64,000 bases of DNA from JACJYM01 sp965230495 (lineage in GTDB: Bacteria > Bacteroidota > Bacteroidia > Chitinophagales > Saprospiraceae). Within the stretch, counting starts at the first letter, position 1; each line of letters starts with the position of its first letter. Position numbers and translations under genes: made by a program. Positions 37,436 through 46,660 of the stretch are shown one piece after another. The DNA lies in contig OZ246004.1 in assembly GCA_965230495.1 (NCBI GenBank), forward strand, positions 434,001-498,000, given 5' to 3'. The notes beneath the pieces are model-generated. The model was not told the DNA's origin, ran no database searches, and worked only from the letters and a program-made list of their open reading frames with translations.

Positions 37436-40400
37436 ATGCGAAATATCTGTTCTTTCGGTATCCTGATTTTTATTATTCTTAGAGCCACTTGTTTAAATAG
37501 TCAGGACCTAACTAAAGTTGATCCGTCGGTACTTCAAGTTTTATCTGAAGAAGGTAAATCAGAGGTCTTGGTTTTGTTTAAAAATGAATCTGATTTTACA
37601 ACAGAGAATAACATTCGTGGGAAGAATAGAAAGGGGGAGTATGTATTTGAAAAATTGAAAAGTCGTAAAAGAGGAAATAGATATGAGATAATTGATTTCC
37701 TTGAGGAGTATAATACAGAATATAAAGAGTACCATATTGTGAATGCAGTATTGGTTAGGGTAGATGAATTTTTGATTAAGAAATTATGTACTTATGAGGC
37801 AGTAGAAAGGATAGTCGCCGATGAAAAGTTTGAGTATATCGCTCCAATAATTGAAAAAACAAACCACTCTAGAACTATTGAGTGGGGAATCACCAAAATC
37901 AACGCACCCGATGTTTGGGATATGGGATATAAGGGAGATGGTGTAGTAATAGGAGGACAGGATACCGGATATGAATGGGATCATGAAGCACTTAAAGAAA
38001 TGTATAGAGGCTGGGATGGTACCAGTGCTGAGCATGATTATAATTGGCACGATGCGATTCATGCTGCAGGCGGTTCTAATCCTTGTGGTTCGGACTCACC
38101 CTTTCCTTGCGATGATCATAATCATGGAACCCATACAATGGGAACAATGGTAGGAGATGATGGAATGGGAAAGCAAATTGGAGTGGCTCCCGAAGCGAAA
38201 TGGATGGGATGTAGGAATATGGATCAAGGGCATGGAACACTTAGCACTTATCTAGAGTGTTTTGAATGGTTTTTAGCTCCTTATGCCATTGGTGATGATC
38301 CTGAAGACGGAGATCCGACCAAAGCACCTCATGTTATTAATAACTCTTGGGCCTGTCCACCTAGTGAAGGCTGTAATAGTTCTAATTTCGAGATCATGAG
38401 GGAGGCAATAGAAAACTTGAAGAATGCTGGAATTTTTGTGGCTGTTTCTGCAGGAAATAGTGGAAGTTCTTGTAATACAGTTAGTAATCCTCCAGCCATA
38501 TTTGAAGAAAGCTTTAGTGTTGGATCCACCACTAGTAGTGATGTTATTTCAGGATTTAGTAGTCGTGGACCGGTAACTGTTGATGGCTCTAACCGATTAA
38601 AACCCAATGTAAGTGCTCCAGGTTCGTCTGTGTATTCTTGTATCAGAGGAGGTGGATATGCGACTTATAGTGGTACAAGTATGGCAGGACCTCATGTGGC
38701 AGGAGCCGTTGCTTTGATTATATCTGCTAACCCTGATATTGCCGGAGAGGTAGATCTTATTGAAGATATTTTAGAACAGACGGCAGTACAATTGGTAACA
38801 GGACAATCATGTGGTGGATTAGATGGAGATGATATTCCCAATAATACGTATGGTTACGGGAGAATAGATGTGTTGGCAGCAGTTAATCGTGTGCTAGAGG
38901 AAAATCACGTACCTATTATTAAAATTGATCATTTTGGATATCGAACGAATGACAAAAAGGTAGCAGTACTATCTAACCCTATCACGGGCTATAACGATTC
39001 TGATAGCTATACACCATCTACCATGGTAAACTTAAAGGATGCCAATACTCACAATACGATATTTAGTGCAGCTCCAATTAGTTGGAATGGCGGAGCGACT
39101 CATATAGCTAGTGGAGATCAAGTGTGGAGATTTGATTTTTCAAGTGTTACTACACCAGGGGTATATTATGTTGCCGATGGAACTACCAGATCAGAAGATT
39201 TTGAAATCAACGATGATGTATATCATGGAATCTTAGATGTAGCACTTAAGACTTTTTATTATCAACGTTGTGGAGTAGAGAAGGAATCTTCTGTGGTTGG
39301 AGACGGTTTTTCTGACCCGGTATGTCATTCTCAGGATATAAATTGCAAATTTATCAATGATCCTACTAATCCGGCCCTCGAAAAGGATATGAGTGGTGGA
39401 TGGCATGACGCAGGAGATTATAATAAGTACGTGAATTTTGCTGGTGGCACTTTATTGGATTTACTTCTAGCATATGAAATGAACCAGGAGAGTTGGTCTG
39501 ATCAAATTGGCATTCCCGAGTCAGGAAACGGTATTCCTGATATTTTAGATGAGATAAAAATAGAATTAGATTGGTTGATTAAAATGCAGGACTCGGATGG
39601 AGGAGCCCATTGTGTAGTAGGGGTTGAAAACTATGCATCGGCAAGTCCTCCTTCTGCAGATTTAGCGGATCGGTTTTATGGCCCTAAAACAACCAGTGCA
39701 AGTTTTACCGTCGCAGCTGTTTTTGCACTTGCTGCAAAACAGGCCCGAAAGATCAATAATGCTACATGGCAAAACTATGCAGACGACTTGGAATCCAAGG
39801 CTGAGGATGCTTGGACATGGGGCATAGATAATCCATCTCAAACATATTATAATGCAGGTATTATAGCAGCAGGAGAACAAGAAATGGATACGTATAATCT
39901 GGATATGACCAAATTAATAGCTGCTGTTTATTTGTATTCGTTGACCGGAAATGCAGCTTACAAAAGCTATGTAGAGAGTAATTATAATAGTTCACATATG
40001 ATGAGCTGGGGATTTGTATATCCTTTTGAAAATAAAATACAGTTGGCACTTCTTTATTATGCTCATTTGGATGGAGTTACTGCATCGGTAAGTAGTACAA
40101 TTATTAGTACTTTCAAAACTAGTATGGACACTAGTGGTGATAATATTCCTTCTTTTACAAACGATAATGATGCTTATTTGGCTTTTATATCGGACGCTAA
40201 TTATGTTTGGGGAAGTAATAAGGTAAAAAGTGATATGGGGATTTTATACCAGACATATAGACATTATGATTTGGATGTGACGGTTGACGAAGATTTATAC
40301 GATTATTCTCAGGCTTATTTGCATTATTTGCACGGAGTTAACCCTAATGGGTATTCTTACTTAAGTAATATGTTGAATTTTGGATCTTCCAAATCGTGTA

Positions 40401-41176
40401 GATCTATATATCATGGTTGGTTTGAGGATGGAAGTGCCGCATGGGATGATGCTTATGTCTCTGATTATGGCCCTGCTCCCGGCTTTGTAACTGGTGGAGC
40501 TAACCCAAATTGGTCCCTTGATGGATGTTGCCCAAGTGGATGTGGAGCCTCTAATACTTTATGTGTTGTTTTAGAACCTCCTTCGAGTCAACCAATTATG
40601 AAATCCTATCTGGATTGGAATACAGGGTGGCCACAAAACTCTTGGGAGATTACAGAACCTGCCATCTATTATCAGTCCTCGTATTTATTTTTACTATCGG
40701 CATTTACTAATCAGAATAATAAGCTTGGTGACGGACATGCGGCTGTAATTATTAAAGATAAAGATCTTGTATTTGAGACCATCGGAAAATCGATTGTTTT
40801 GCAAAGTGATAGTGGCATTAAGTATCGTATAAGAGTTGATAATTCCGGTAATATTTATACAGAATTAGTGAATACATTAAGTCCCGACCTTACTAAGGTG
40901 GTAAATGGTAGTCTTGTCATTGATGACTCAGATTATGGATTAGTAATCGCATCACCGGATTTTAATCTATGGAGACTTGGAGTGGATAAGAGTGCCAATA
41001 TAATGATGATAGATATAACTGATCCTGGATTGAGCGTAGATAACCATGATGGAGATATTTTGATTGATATTTTTCCTAATGGATTGATATTGCGAGATAA
41101 AGAAAATGTGTGTTATCAAATTACGGTTGATGATGCAGGCTCTTTATACTGCAATGCTTCAAAATGTGGAGAATAA
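37436..41176 (+). CDS. Fusion of a subtilisin-like S8 protease and a GH9 cellulase, secreted
   Basis: The 1,246-residue protein has a signal peptide (to about 22), an I9-like propeptide (about 25-140), then an S8 subtilase domain (about 148-485) with an intact triad: Asp176 (GGQDTGYEWDH), His230 (HNHGTHTMG) and Ser415 (YSGTSMAGPHVAG). From about 495 an Ig-like GH9 N-terminal domain (IIKIDHFGYRTNDKKVAVL) leads into a GH9 catalytic domain (about 600-1095) with GGWHDAGDYNKYV (Asp658, Asp661) and the acid WEITEPAIYYQSSYL (Glu1074). The last ~140 residues form a three-fold beta repeat. GH9 enzymes cut beta-1,4-glucans. Both active sites look intact, so the protein may be bifunctional, or the S8 part may process it. 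No T9SS domain is recognisable. Confidence 0.93.
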   Translation: MRNICSFGILIFIILRATCLNSQDLTKVDPSVLQVLSEEGKSEVLVLFKNESDFTTENNIRGKNRKGEYVFEKLKSRKRGNRYEIIDFLEEYNTEYKEYHIVNAVLVRVDEFLIKKLCTYEAVERIVADEKFEYIAPIIEKTNHSRTIEWGITKINAPDVWDMGYKGDGVVIGGQDTGYEWDHEALKEMYRGWDGTSAEHDYNWHDAIHAAGGSNPCGSDSPFPCDDHNHGTHTMGTMVGDDGMGKQIGVAPEAKWMGCRNMDQGHGTLSTYLECFEWFLAPYAIGDDPEDGDPTKAPHVINNSWACPPSEGCNSSNFEIMREAIENLKNAGIFVAVSAGNSGSSCNTVSNPPAIFEESFSVGSTTSSDVISGFSSRGPVTVDGSNRLKPNVSAPGSSVYSCIRGGGYATYSGTSMAGPHVAGAVALIISANPDIAGEVDLIEDILEQTAVQLVTGQSCGGLDGDDIPNNTYGYGRIDVLAAVNRVLEENHVPIIKIDHFGYRTNDKKVAVLSNPITGYNDSDSYTPSTMVNLKDANTHNTIFSAAPISWNGGATHIASGDQVWRFDFSSVTTPGVYYVADGTTRSEDFEINDDVYHGILDVALKTFYYQRCGVEKESSVVGDGFSDPVCHSQDINCKFINDPTNPALEKDMSGGWHDAGDYNKYVNFAGGTLLDLLLAYEMNQESWSDQIGIPESGNGIPDILDEIKIELDWLIKMQDSDGGAHCVVGVENYASASPPSADLADRFYGPKTTSASFTVAAVFALAAKQARKINNATWQNYADDLESKAEDAWTWGIDNPSQTYYNAGIIAAGEQEMDTYNLDMTKLIAAVYLYSLTGNAAYKSYVESNYNSSHMMSWGFVYPFENKIQLALLYYAHLDGVTASVSSTIISTFKTSMDTSGDNIPSFTNDNDAYLAFISDANYVWGSNKVKSDMGILYQTYRHYDLDVTVDEDLYDYSQAYLHYLHGVNPNGYSYLSNMLNFGSSKSCRSIYHGWFEDGSAAWDDAYVSDYGPAPGFVTGGANPNWSLDGCCPSGCGASNTLCVVLEPPSSQPIMKSYLDWNTGWPQNSWEITEPAIYYQSSYLFLLSAFTNQNNKLGDGHAAVIIKDKDLVFETIGKSIVLQSDSGIKYRIRVDNSGNIYTELVNTLSPDLTKVVNGSLVIDDSDYGLVIASPDFNLWRLGVDKSANIMMIDITDPGLSVDNHDGDILIDIFPNGLILRDKENVCYQITVDDAGSLYCNASKCGE
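40756..41173 (+). repeat. Three-fold beta repeat at the C-terminus of the S8-GH9 fusion (in-gene)
   Basis: Three units of about 40-45 residues follow the cellulase: KSIVLQSDSGIKYRIRVDNSGNIYTE, then GLVIASPDFNLWRLGVDKSANIMMID, then GLILRDKENVCYQITVDDAGSLYC. Each shows a GL-I/L strand, an aromatic-x-I/L-x-VD turn and a GN/AN/GS-I/L strand. The module takes the place where a sorting domain would normally lie. Confidence 0.6.
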
Positions 41177-41215
41177 GCCCTAAATTAGAGCTCAATTATT
41201 ATAATAATATAACTT

Positions 41216-44200
41216 ATGAAAAAACTATTATTTCTTTTATCGCTGGTTTTTGGTACAACTTCTTTTCTAATTAGTCAAAGTAGTGAGTACGAAAAAGTAT
41301 GGGAGTTACTTTTAAATAACAAGAGAGAAGAAGCGAAGAAAGAACTACTGAAACAGGAAAAAGACGCGGATGGTGAGTATCTCGTTTTAAAGCAATTAAT
41401 AGAGCAAGAAATGGGGCGATTTAGATTCGATAAGGGCTTTATCGAGGAAATGAGTAATCTTAATAATTTTGAAAAACTTCTTTCTGTTTATTTAAAAAAT
41501 GAGTTTTTAATTGGTGATTATGGCAGTGGTTGGAGTAAGGATAGATATGATAGAGCAAGTTATCTGGCTGGACTAGATTATAAAGATCAAACCATAAAGG
41601 ATCAAGTAATGTATGCTTTTTCTCATGGTCTATTAAGATTTGGAAAAAGTGAATCACATAATAATGGTCTGAAGGGAATTGGAAGTTTAAGGAATTGGGA
41701 AGTATGTGGACCTTTTGAAAATTTGAACTCTAGTGGATTGAATACAGAATACGGGCCAGAATCTAATTTTGATTCTAATAGTATTTATGATGCGAATAGT
41801 AATGGAAGAATAGGTTGGTTTAAACATATTGATGATATTGATCCCTATGTAATGTCTACTTACCTAAGCGAATATGGGGCCAGTACTTCTTATTTTAAAT
41901 CAGGTATATCAATTGATCAAGGAGGTAAGTATACAATGAAAGTTGGTACGGGAAGTAAAATAAAAATATGGATTGATAATGTTCTTGTACTAAATCAAGA
42001 AGAGAATGTATATACTGATATGGATCATTACATTATTGATTTAACTCTGAATGCTGGTAATCACAGTATTCTGGTTAAGTTGGCTTCAACAAGTGGTTCT
42101 TATTTTAGTGTTCGTTTCTTCAACGAAACAGATGAAATTATAAATCCTAAAAGCTTTATTCCAAATACTGTTTCTAATGACAGTTCGGTGTTATTTGAAC
42201 AGAGATCTCATCCAACAGAGGCGTATTTCAAAGATCTGTTAAAAAATAGAAAGACTTTTAGCACTATATCATTAATATACTTTTATAATAGAAATGGAGA
42301 ATATAAGAAGGCAGAACCATATATAAAACAACTGAAGCAAAAGTATCCTAATAGTTCTCTTTTAGGTTTTTTAGAAATTTTGCAAGCGGAATACGACGGT
42401 GAATATGCCAAAAAGAAAGAGATTCTTGAAAACATAGAGAGATTGGACAGTATGTATTACATCCCTTATTATTATAAGTTTTCGGATTATTCGGATTTAA
42501 ATAAAATGACACTGACGGAATTTGATGAATTTCGTAATAAACTAAGAGACGTTACAGACTTAAATATTACTCACCTCACAGCAGACTTTATGTATGCTTT
42601 GAAAGAAGAAAACATAAGCAATATCAAGAAACAACTAAAGCCTGTCTTGAGAGAAGGAGTTAACTTTCCTAAATTCAGTGCTATTTATATTATGTTTTAT
42701 TCTTCTTTACTGAATGATGACGAAAAAAGTATCAAAGAGTATAGAGAGTTTTTATCCAATTACTATGAACCTCAAGCGGTTACGAATTTGTCTACATTGT
42801 ACAGAAAAAAGCAACTTAAAGAAAAACATAAGGAGTTATACGATTGGCAAAATTCCATATTTAAAAATGACTATTCGTTATTGAGAAATACCGCATCGTT
42901 GTATTCATCTTATCAGGAATATGAAAAAGCGAGAGAGTATTATTTAAAAGCTCAACAAGTATTTCCTTACTCTTTTATGAATATGGAGAGCTTGGGAGAT
43001 TGTTATCTTCAATTAAACAAATTTGATGATGCACTGATGTGGTATCAAAAATCGCTTACTCATAATGCCTCAAGTCGTTCGCTCAGAAAAAAAATAGAAA
43101 ATATAACTAAGAAAAAGGATCCACTAAAATCGTTTGAAATGGATTCATATTATGATTATATTAATGAAAAAAGAGGAAATGCGGTTCCTAATATTAATGG
43201 AGTAGAGGTATTACATGAGGAGTATAATTATTTACTATATGAAGAAGGAGGATATAAGACAAGTGCGGTAGAAATCTACGAGATAATTAGTGAAAACGGT
43301 ATTAACATTCTAAAGGAGTACGATCTAGAATTATATAGTAATTATCAAATTGACAATATGGAAATTGTCAAACAGGATGGAAATGTAATTCCGGCGGAGA
43401 GATCGGGAAGCCGAGGGGTTTTCAATGGTGTCGGAGTAGGAGATGTCATTTTTGTTAAGTACGATTATACGGTTTTAAACTCAGGACGATTTTTTAATGA
43501 TTTCTATGGCTTACATCAATTTGGTAGTTTTGTTCCAACGGAAAAGAGCATTTTTAGAGTAGTGGCTCCTAAAGAGAGGATATTGACTTTTGACCAAAGC
43601 TATCTGGAAATTGAAACAGAAGAATCTGATCTAGGCAATTATAGAGTGTATAAATGGGAAAGAAACAACTTAGATGCTTTTCCACCTTATGAAAACTATG
43701 CACCTGCAGGTGCTGATATTTTTCCTTACTTAAGTTGTGGTACCATTGATGACTGGACAGATGTTAGTAATTGGTATTCAGACCTTATAGTTAATCAATT
43801 TGACGAAGACGAAACTGTAAAAGATGCTTTCAATTCTATATTTCCATCAGGATTTGAACAATATGATAAACTTGAAAGAGCTCGAAAAATATATAAGTAC
43901 GTTACCTCTACTTGTAGCTATAGCTATGTCAGTTTCAGACAAAGTGGTTTTGTTCCACAGAAACCAGGGAAAACGATAGAAACTAAGCTAGGAGATTGTA
44001 AGGATTTTTCTACTCTTTTCGGTATTCTTGCTAGGAGGGCAGGTCTTGATGTATCTATTAATCTAGTTTTGACCGCGGAGTATGGTGAAAAATCAATGAA
44101 ACTTCCTAATACTGACTTTAACCATGCCATTGCTAGATTAAATATTGATGACAAAATATATTTTATAGAATTAACAGATAAGAATTTGCCCTTTTTATCA

Positions 44201-44950
44201 TTACCCTATAGCTTATATGGAGCACAAGTACTCGATGTTCCTATTTATGGAGATACAAAAGGAAGAGTAGAAATTGAGAATATTGCAGGGGAAACCAGAA
44301 TTAAAGATTCGATCATCTTACGAGTTATTCAAGATGTTAATTTGGAGTATAGCAATTTTGATATGAATTTTACGATTACTGGAGCACCAAGCTCATATTT
44401 TATACAGATTTTTAAAGAAGATAAATCCTATTACGAAGAAGAATTAAACAATTTTTTATCCCAGAATTATGGAGGAGATGTTGAATTGGATTCTGTTATA
44501 ATAGAAAACATGAACTACAATGAAACAGGTATTCAATTTAGAATATTGTTTAAAACGAACGAAAAACTGCAGAAGGTAGGATCTCTTTATTTACTTCCGC
44601 TCAATCTTTTATATAAATCGTATACGAGTGATCTGATATTAGAGGAGAGAAAGTATGATATAGAATATAAGCAGTATGAAAACTTTGATCATTATGATAT
44701 ATCTGGTGAAATCAATTTATCCGAAGGTTTAATTTTTGACGAAATTCCCGAAGGGTTTAGTTCTAGTTATAAGAAGCATGAATATAGTTTTGATCTCAAA
44801 AGCTTAGGATCAAATAAACTTCTGGTAAATAGAGTATTTAATGTCAATCGGGAAAACATAAAGCTAGAAGATTACGATAGTTTCAAAAATCATGTTAAAG
44901 ATGTAATGGAAGTAGAAAAAACTTTAATAGGGATCAAAAAGAAACGATAG
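41216..44950 (+). CDS. TPR / DUF3857 / transglutaminase-like protein, exported
   Basis: The 1,244-residue protein has a signal peptide (to about 20, FLIS), a region with a PA14-like beta part (about 150-320), TPR helices (about 340-640), a DUF3857 domain (about 655-830) and a transglutaminase-like domain (about 880-1010) with an intact Cys-His-Asp triad: Cys928 (GDCKDFSTLFG), His970 (DFNHAIARL) and Asp988 (ELTDKN). A C-terminal beta region follows. DUF3857-transglutaminase pairs are common in Bacteroidota; papain-like activity on proteins is plausible but untested. It lies 39 bases after the S8-GH9 fusion gene on the same strand and may be co-transcribed. Confidence 0.88.
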   Translation: MKKLLFLLSLVFGTTSFLISQSSEYEKVWELLLNNKREEAKKELLKQEKDADGEYLVLKQLIEQEMGRFRFDKGFIEEMSNLNNFEKLLSVYLKNEFLIGDYGSGWSKDRYDRASYLAGLDYKDQTIKDQVMYAFSHGLLRFGKSESHNNGLKGIGSLRNWEVCGPFENLNSSGLNTEYGPESNFDSNSIYDANSNGRIGWFKHIDDIDPYVMSTYLSEYGASTSYFKSGISIDQGGKYTMKVGTGSKIKIWIDNVLVLNQEENVYTDMDHYIIDLTLNAGNHSILVKLASTSGSYFSVRFFNETDEIINPKSFIPNTVSNDSSVLFEQRSHPTEAYFKDLLKNRKTFSTISLIYFYNRNGEYKKAEPYIKQLKQKYPNSSLLGFLEILQAEYDGEYAKKKEILENIERLDSMYYIPYYYKFSDYSDLNKMTLTEFDEFRNKLRDVTDLNITHLTADFMYALKEENISNIKKQLKPVLREGVNFPKFSAIYIMFYSSLLNDDEKSIKEYREFLSNYYEPQAVTNLSTLYRKKQLKEKHKELYDWQNSIFKNDYSLLRNTASLYSSYQEYEKAREYYLKAQQVFPYSFMNMESLGDCYLQLNKFDDALMWYQKSLTHNASSRSLRKKIENITKKKDPLKSFEMDSYYDYINEKRGNAVPNINGVEVLHEEYNYLLYEEGGYKTSAVEIYEIISENGINILKEYDLELYSNYQIDNMEIVKQDGNVIPAERSGSRGVFNGVGVGDVIFVKYDYTVLNSGRFFNDFYGLHQFGSFVPTEKSIFRVVAPKERILTFDQSYLEIETEESDLGNYRVYKWERNNLDAFPPYENYAPAGADIFPYLSCGTIDDWTDVSNWYSDLIVNQFDEDETVKDAFNSIFPSGFEQYDKLERARKIYKYVTSTCSYSYVSFRQSGFVPQKPGKTIETKLGDCKDFSTLFGILARRAGLDVSINLVLTAEYGEKSMKLPNTDFNHAIARLNIDDKIYFIELTDKNLPFLSLPYSLYGAQVLDVPIYGDTKGRVEIENIAGETRIKDSIILRVIQDVNLEYSNFDMNFTITGAPSSYFIQIFKEDKSYYEEELNNFLSQNYGGDVELDSVIIENMNYNETGIQFRILFKTNEKLQKVGSLYLLPLNLLYKSYTSDLILEERKYDIEYKQYENFDHYDISGEINLSEGLIFDEIPEGFSSSYKKHEYSFDLKSLGSNKLLVNRVFNVNRENIKLEDYDSFKNHVKDVMEVEKTLIGIKKKR

Positions 44951-44958
44951 TAAGGGGG

Positions 44959-45813
44959 CTATTCCTCATCTTCAAATGACTTTCTAGTAATTACATCGAA
45001 AACCTTTCGTAAGGTCTTTTTTCTAATGTTTAATTGCAATTCTCGATCTATATTTTCAAGAATATATTGAAACTTTAGATCGAGATATTCGTGTGTACAT
45101 TTAACAATTTTAATATTATATGAATCAGGTTTTATAAATTCTCTATACTCATGGAGTTCTTCTTTGAGTTCTGTTTCTAATTCAGATAGACTGCCCACAA
45201 ACTTAATTGGGATTTCAAAACCAACACTCATTTTTCTAATATCGCCTTTTGTGAAATTAATTATGTCTCCGTTGTATACCTTAGAATTGGGTATGTAGAG
45301 AAGATCATCATTGTCATTTAATAAAGTAACCTTTTGAAGACCAATATCTATTATCTTACCTTTTTGCCCTGCAGCTTGAATATAATCTCCTATTTCGATT
45401 TTGGTACTAAAACTATTGATAATTCCAATAGTCATTTCGGTAATGAAGTCTTTGGTTACAATGGCGAGTGCAGCGGCAAAAATACTTATTGTCGTAAATA
45501 GGGTAGTAGGGTCTACACCAATAAGGCTAAAAAAGGTCAGTATACCTGCCCCTACAGATAAAATGGTAAATAAATTTTTAAGTCCAACAATGATATTGTC
45601 AGTACTTATGTTTTGTTGCTTATGTATGAGTCTATAATAATATGCCAAAGCCGTTAATATGGCTCTGAAAATCAAGAGTACTATAATTAGAACAATGAGT
45701 GAATTTATTATAGTAGCATCGTCTCCCTCGACAAAATTGGAAACTTTAGTTCTTAGAAAAATGAGACCGAAGATACCTAGGAGATAGGCGAATAGCTTTA
45801 GATGCTGTTTCAT
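44959..45813 (-). CDS. MscS family mechanosensitive ion channel
   Basis: The 284-residue membrane protein has about three to four transmembrane helices (about 8-22, 38-60, 75-105, 100-122), the pore-lining segment TLFTTISIFAAALAIVTKDFITEMTIGIIN, and the beta domain IEIGDYIQAAGQKGKIIDIGLQKVTLLNDNDDLLYIPNSKV that marks MscS proteins. It would open under membrane tension to release solutes on osmotic downshift. It follows the exported glutaredoxin gene after 5 bases, so the two form an operon. Confidence 0.93.
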   Translation of the reverse strand: MKQHLKLFAYLLGIFGLIFLRTKVSNFVEGDDATIINSLIVLIIVLLIFRAILTALAYYYRLIHKQQNISTDNIIVGLKNLFTILSVGAGILTFFSLIGVDPTTLFTTISIFAAALAIVTKDFITEMTIGIINSFSTKIEIGDYIQAAGQKGKIIDIGLQKVTLLNDNDDLLYIPNSKVYNGDIINFTKGDIRKMSVGFEIPIKFVGSLSELETELKEELHEYREFIKPDSYNIKIVKCTHEYLDLKFQYILENIDRELQLNIRKKTLRKVFDVITRKSFEDEE

Positions 45814-45818
45814 AAATT

Positions 45819-46469
45819 TTATTTCTTGGCCAGTTGACGAAGAAATTCTTTAAGGTTACTCATTTTTGTATGTACTTTTCCGTCTACAACAATTACGGGA
45901 GTCTGTACTGATTTTTTATTATAACCACTTTTTCTTAATGTATCCCAAAAGAAATCAGCATTTTCTGATTTCGTCGAAATATTGATTTCTTTGAAATCTA
46001 CATTGTTTTTTGCCAAGTAATTATGAGCATACGTACATCGCCCACATCCATTTTTAGAAAAGACTATTATCCCTTTTTCAGGTATTATCAATTCATCTGT
46101 TGAGTGGATGCTTACTTCGCTACCTCTTGTCTCGTTAGTTCCCTCATTCATTGGTTCCATGTGTCTGACGGAATAAGAAGTGCTATAAGAATATGAAGCA
46201 GGACTTCCTGTTTGCTTTAATGTTACCATTTCTTTACTACCTTGACCGTCGACCATTTCAACAATGGGAGCTTCTTTAGAAGCAGTTATTCCACGAAGAG
46301 TGAGGGCAATTTCAACTTCAATAGGGGAGTTTGAAGAATTATGAGCGATAAGTGTGATACTACCATCATCGTTAGATTTTTCGGTTACCATGATCGGTTT
46401 CTCTTGAGCAGAGATGTTGGATAGTAAAAACATTGATAAAGATAGAATCAAAAGTTTCAAATAATTCAT
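45819..46469 (-). CDS. Exported glutaredoxin-fold protein with N-terminal beta domain
   Basis: The 216-residue protein has a signal peptide (to about 21, ISAQ), a beta-rich domain (about 25-115) and a glutaredoxin domain (about 130-216) with active site CGRC (IVFSKNGCGRCTYAHNYL) and the cis-proline segment VQTPVIVVDG. Glutaredoxins normally work in the cytoplasm; with a signal peptide this one probably acts in the periplasm as a thiol-disulfide enzyme, similar to thioredoxins that serve envelope proteins. It leads an operon with the MscS channel. A TAnnTTTG promoter at 46517 and a 15-base palindrome lie just upstream. Confidence 0.88.
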   Translation of the reverse strand: MNYLKLLILSLSMFLLSNISAQEKPIMVTEKSNDDGSITLIAHNSSNSPIEVEIALTLRGITASKEAPIVEMVDGQGSKEMVTLKQTGSPASYSYSTSYSVRHMEPMNEGTNETRGSEVSIHSTDELIIPEKGIIVFSKNGCGRCTYAHNYLAKNNVDFKEINISTKSENADFFWDTLRKSGYNKKSVQTPVIVVDGKVHTKMSNLKEFLRQLAKK

Positions 46470-46479
46470 AGCATTAAAT

Positions 46480-46494
46480 AATTGATTATCAATT
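46480..46494. promoter_or_regulatory. Palindrome between promoter and start of the glutaredoxin/MscS operon
   Basis: AATTGAT and ATCAATT flank one central T, giving a perfect 15-base palindrome 11 bases upstream of the start codon and downstream of the predicted -7 element. A dimeric repressor could bind here; the half-site TTGAT resembles FNR/CRP-type half-sites but the spacing (1 instead of 4) does not fit. Confidence 0.4.
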
Positions 46495-46516
46495 AAAGTC
46501 TTTGTAATAACTCACA

Positions 46517-46524
46517 CAAAGCTA
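46517..46524 (-). promoter_or_regulatory. Bacteroidota-type -7 element of the glutaredoxin/MscS operon
   Basis: The minus strand reads TAGCTTTG, an exact match to TAnnTTTG, 47 bases before the start codon at 46469. Further upstream GGACTAT occurs twice (46566-46572 and 46596-46602) with its partial complement ATAGTC at 46584-46589. Confidence 0.5.
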
Positions 46525-46660
46525 TTAATGTTTCACGTAATGAAAATATTTTATAGCCTAAATTTGGACTATGTTTAAAGATAATAGTCAATTACGGACT
46601 ATCGATAAGCCATAAGATCTTAATAATTGCTAATGAATCAATTTTATATAAGCTAAAAAT

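Noticed and set aside
46480..46494. FNR/CRP-type site in the palindrome before the glutaredoxin gene
   Set aside because: Half-sites TTGAT/ATCAA are separated by one base, not four, so it is listed only as a generic palindrome.
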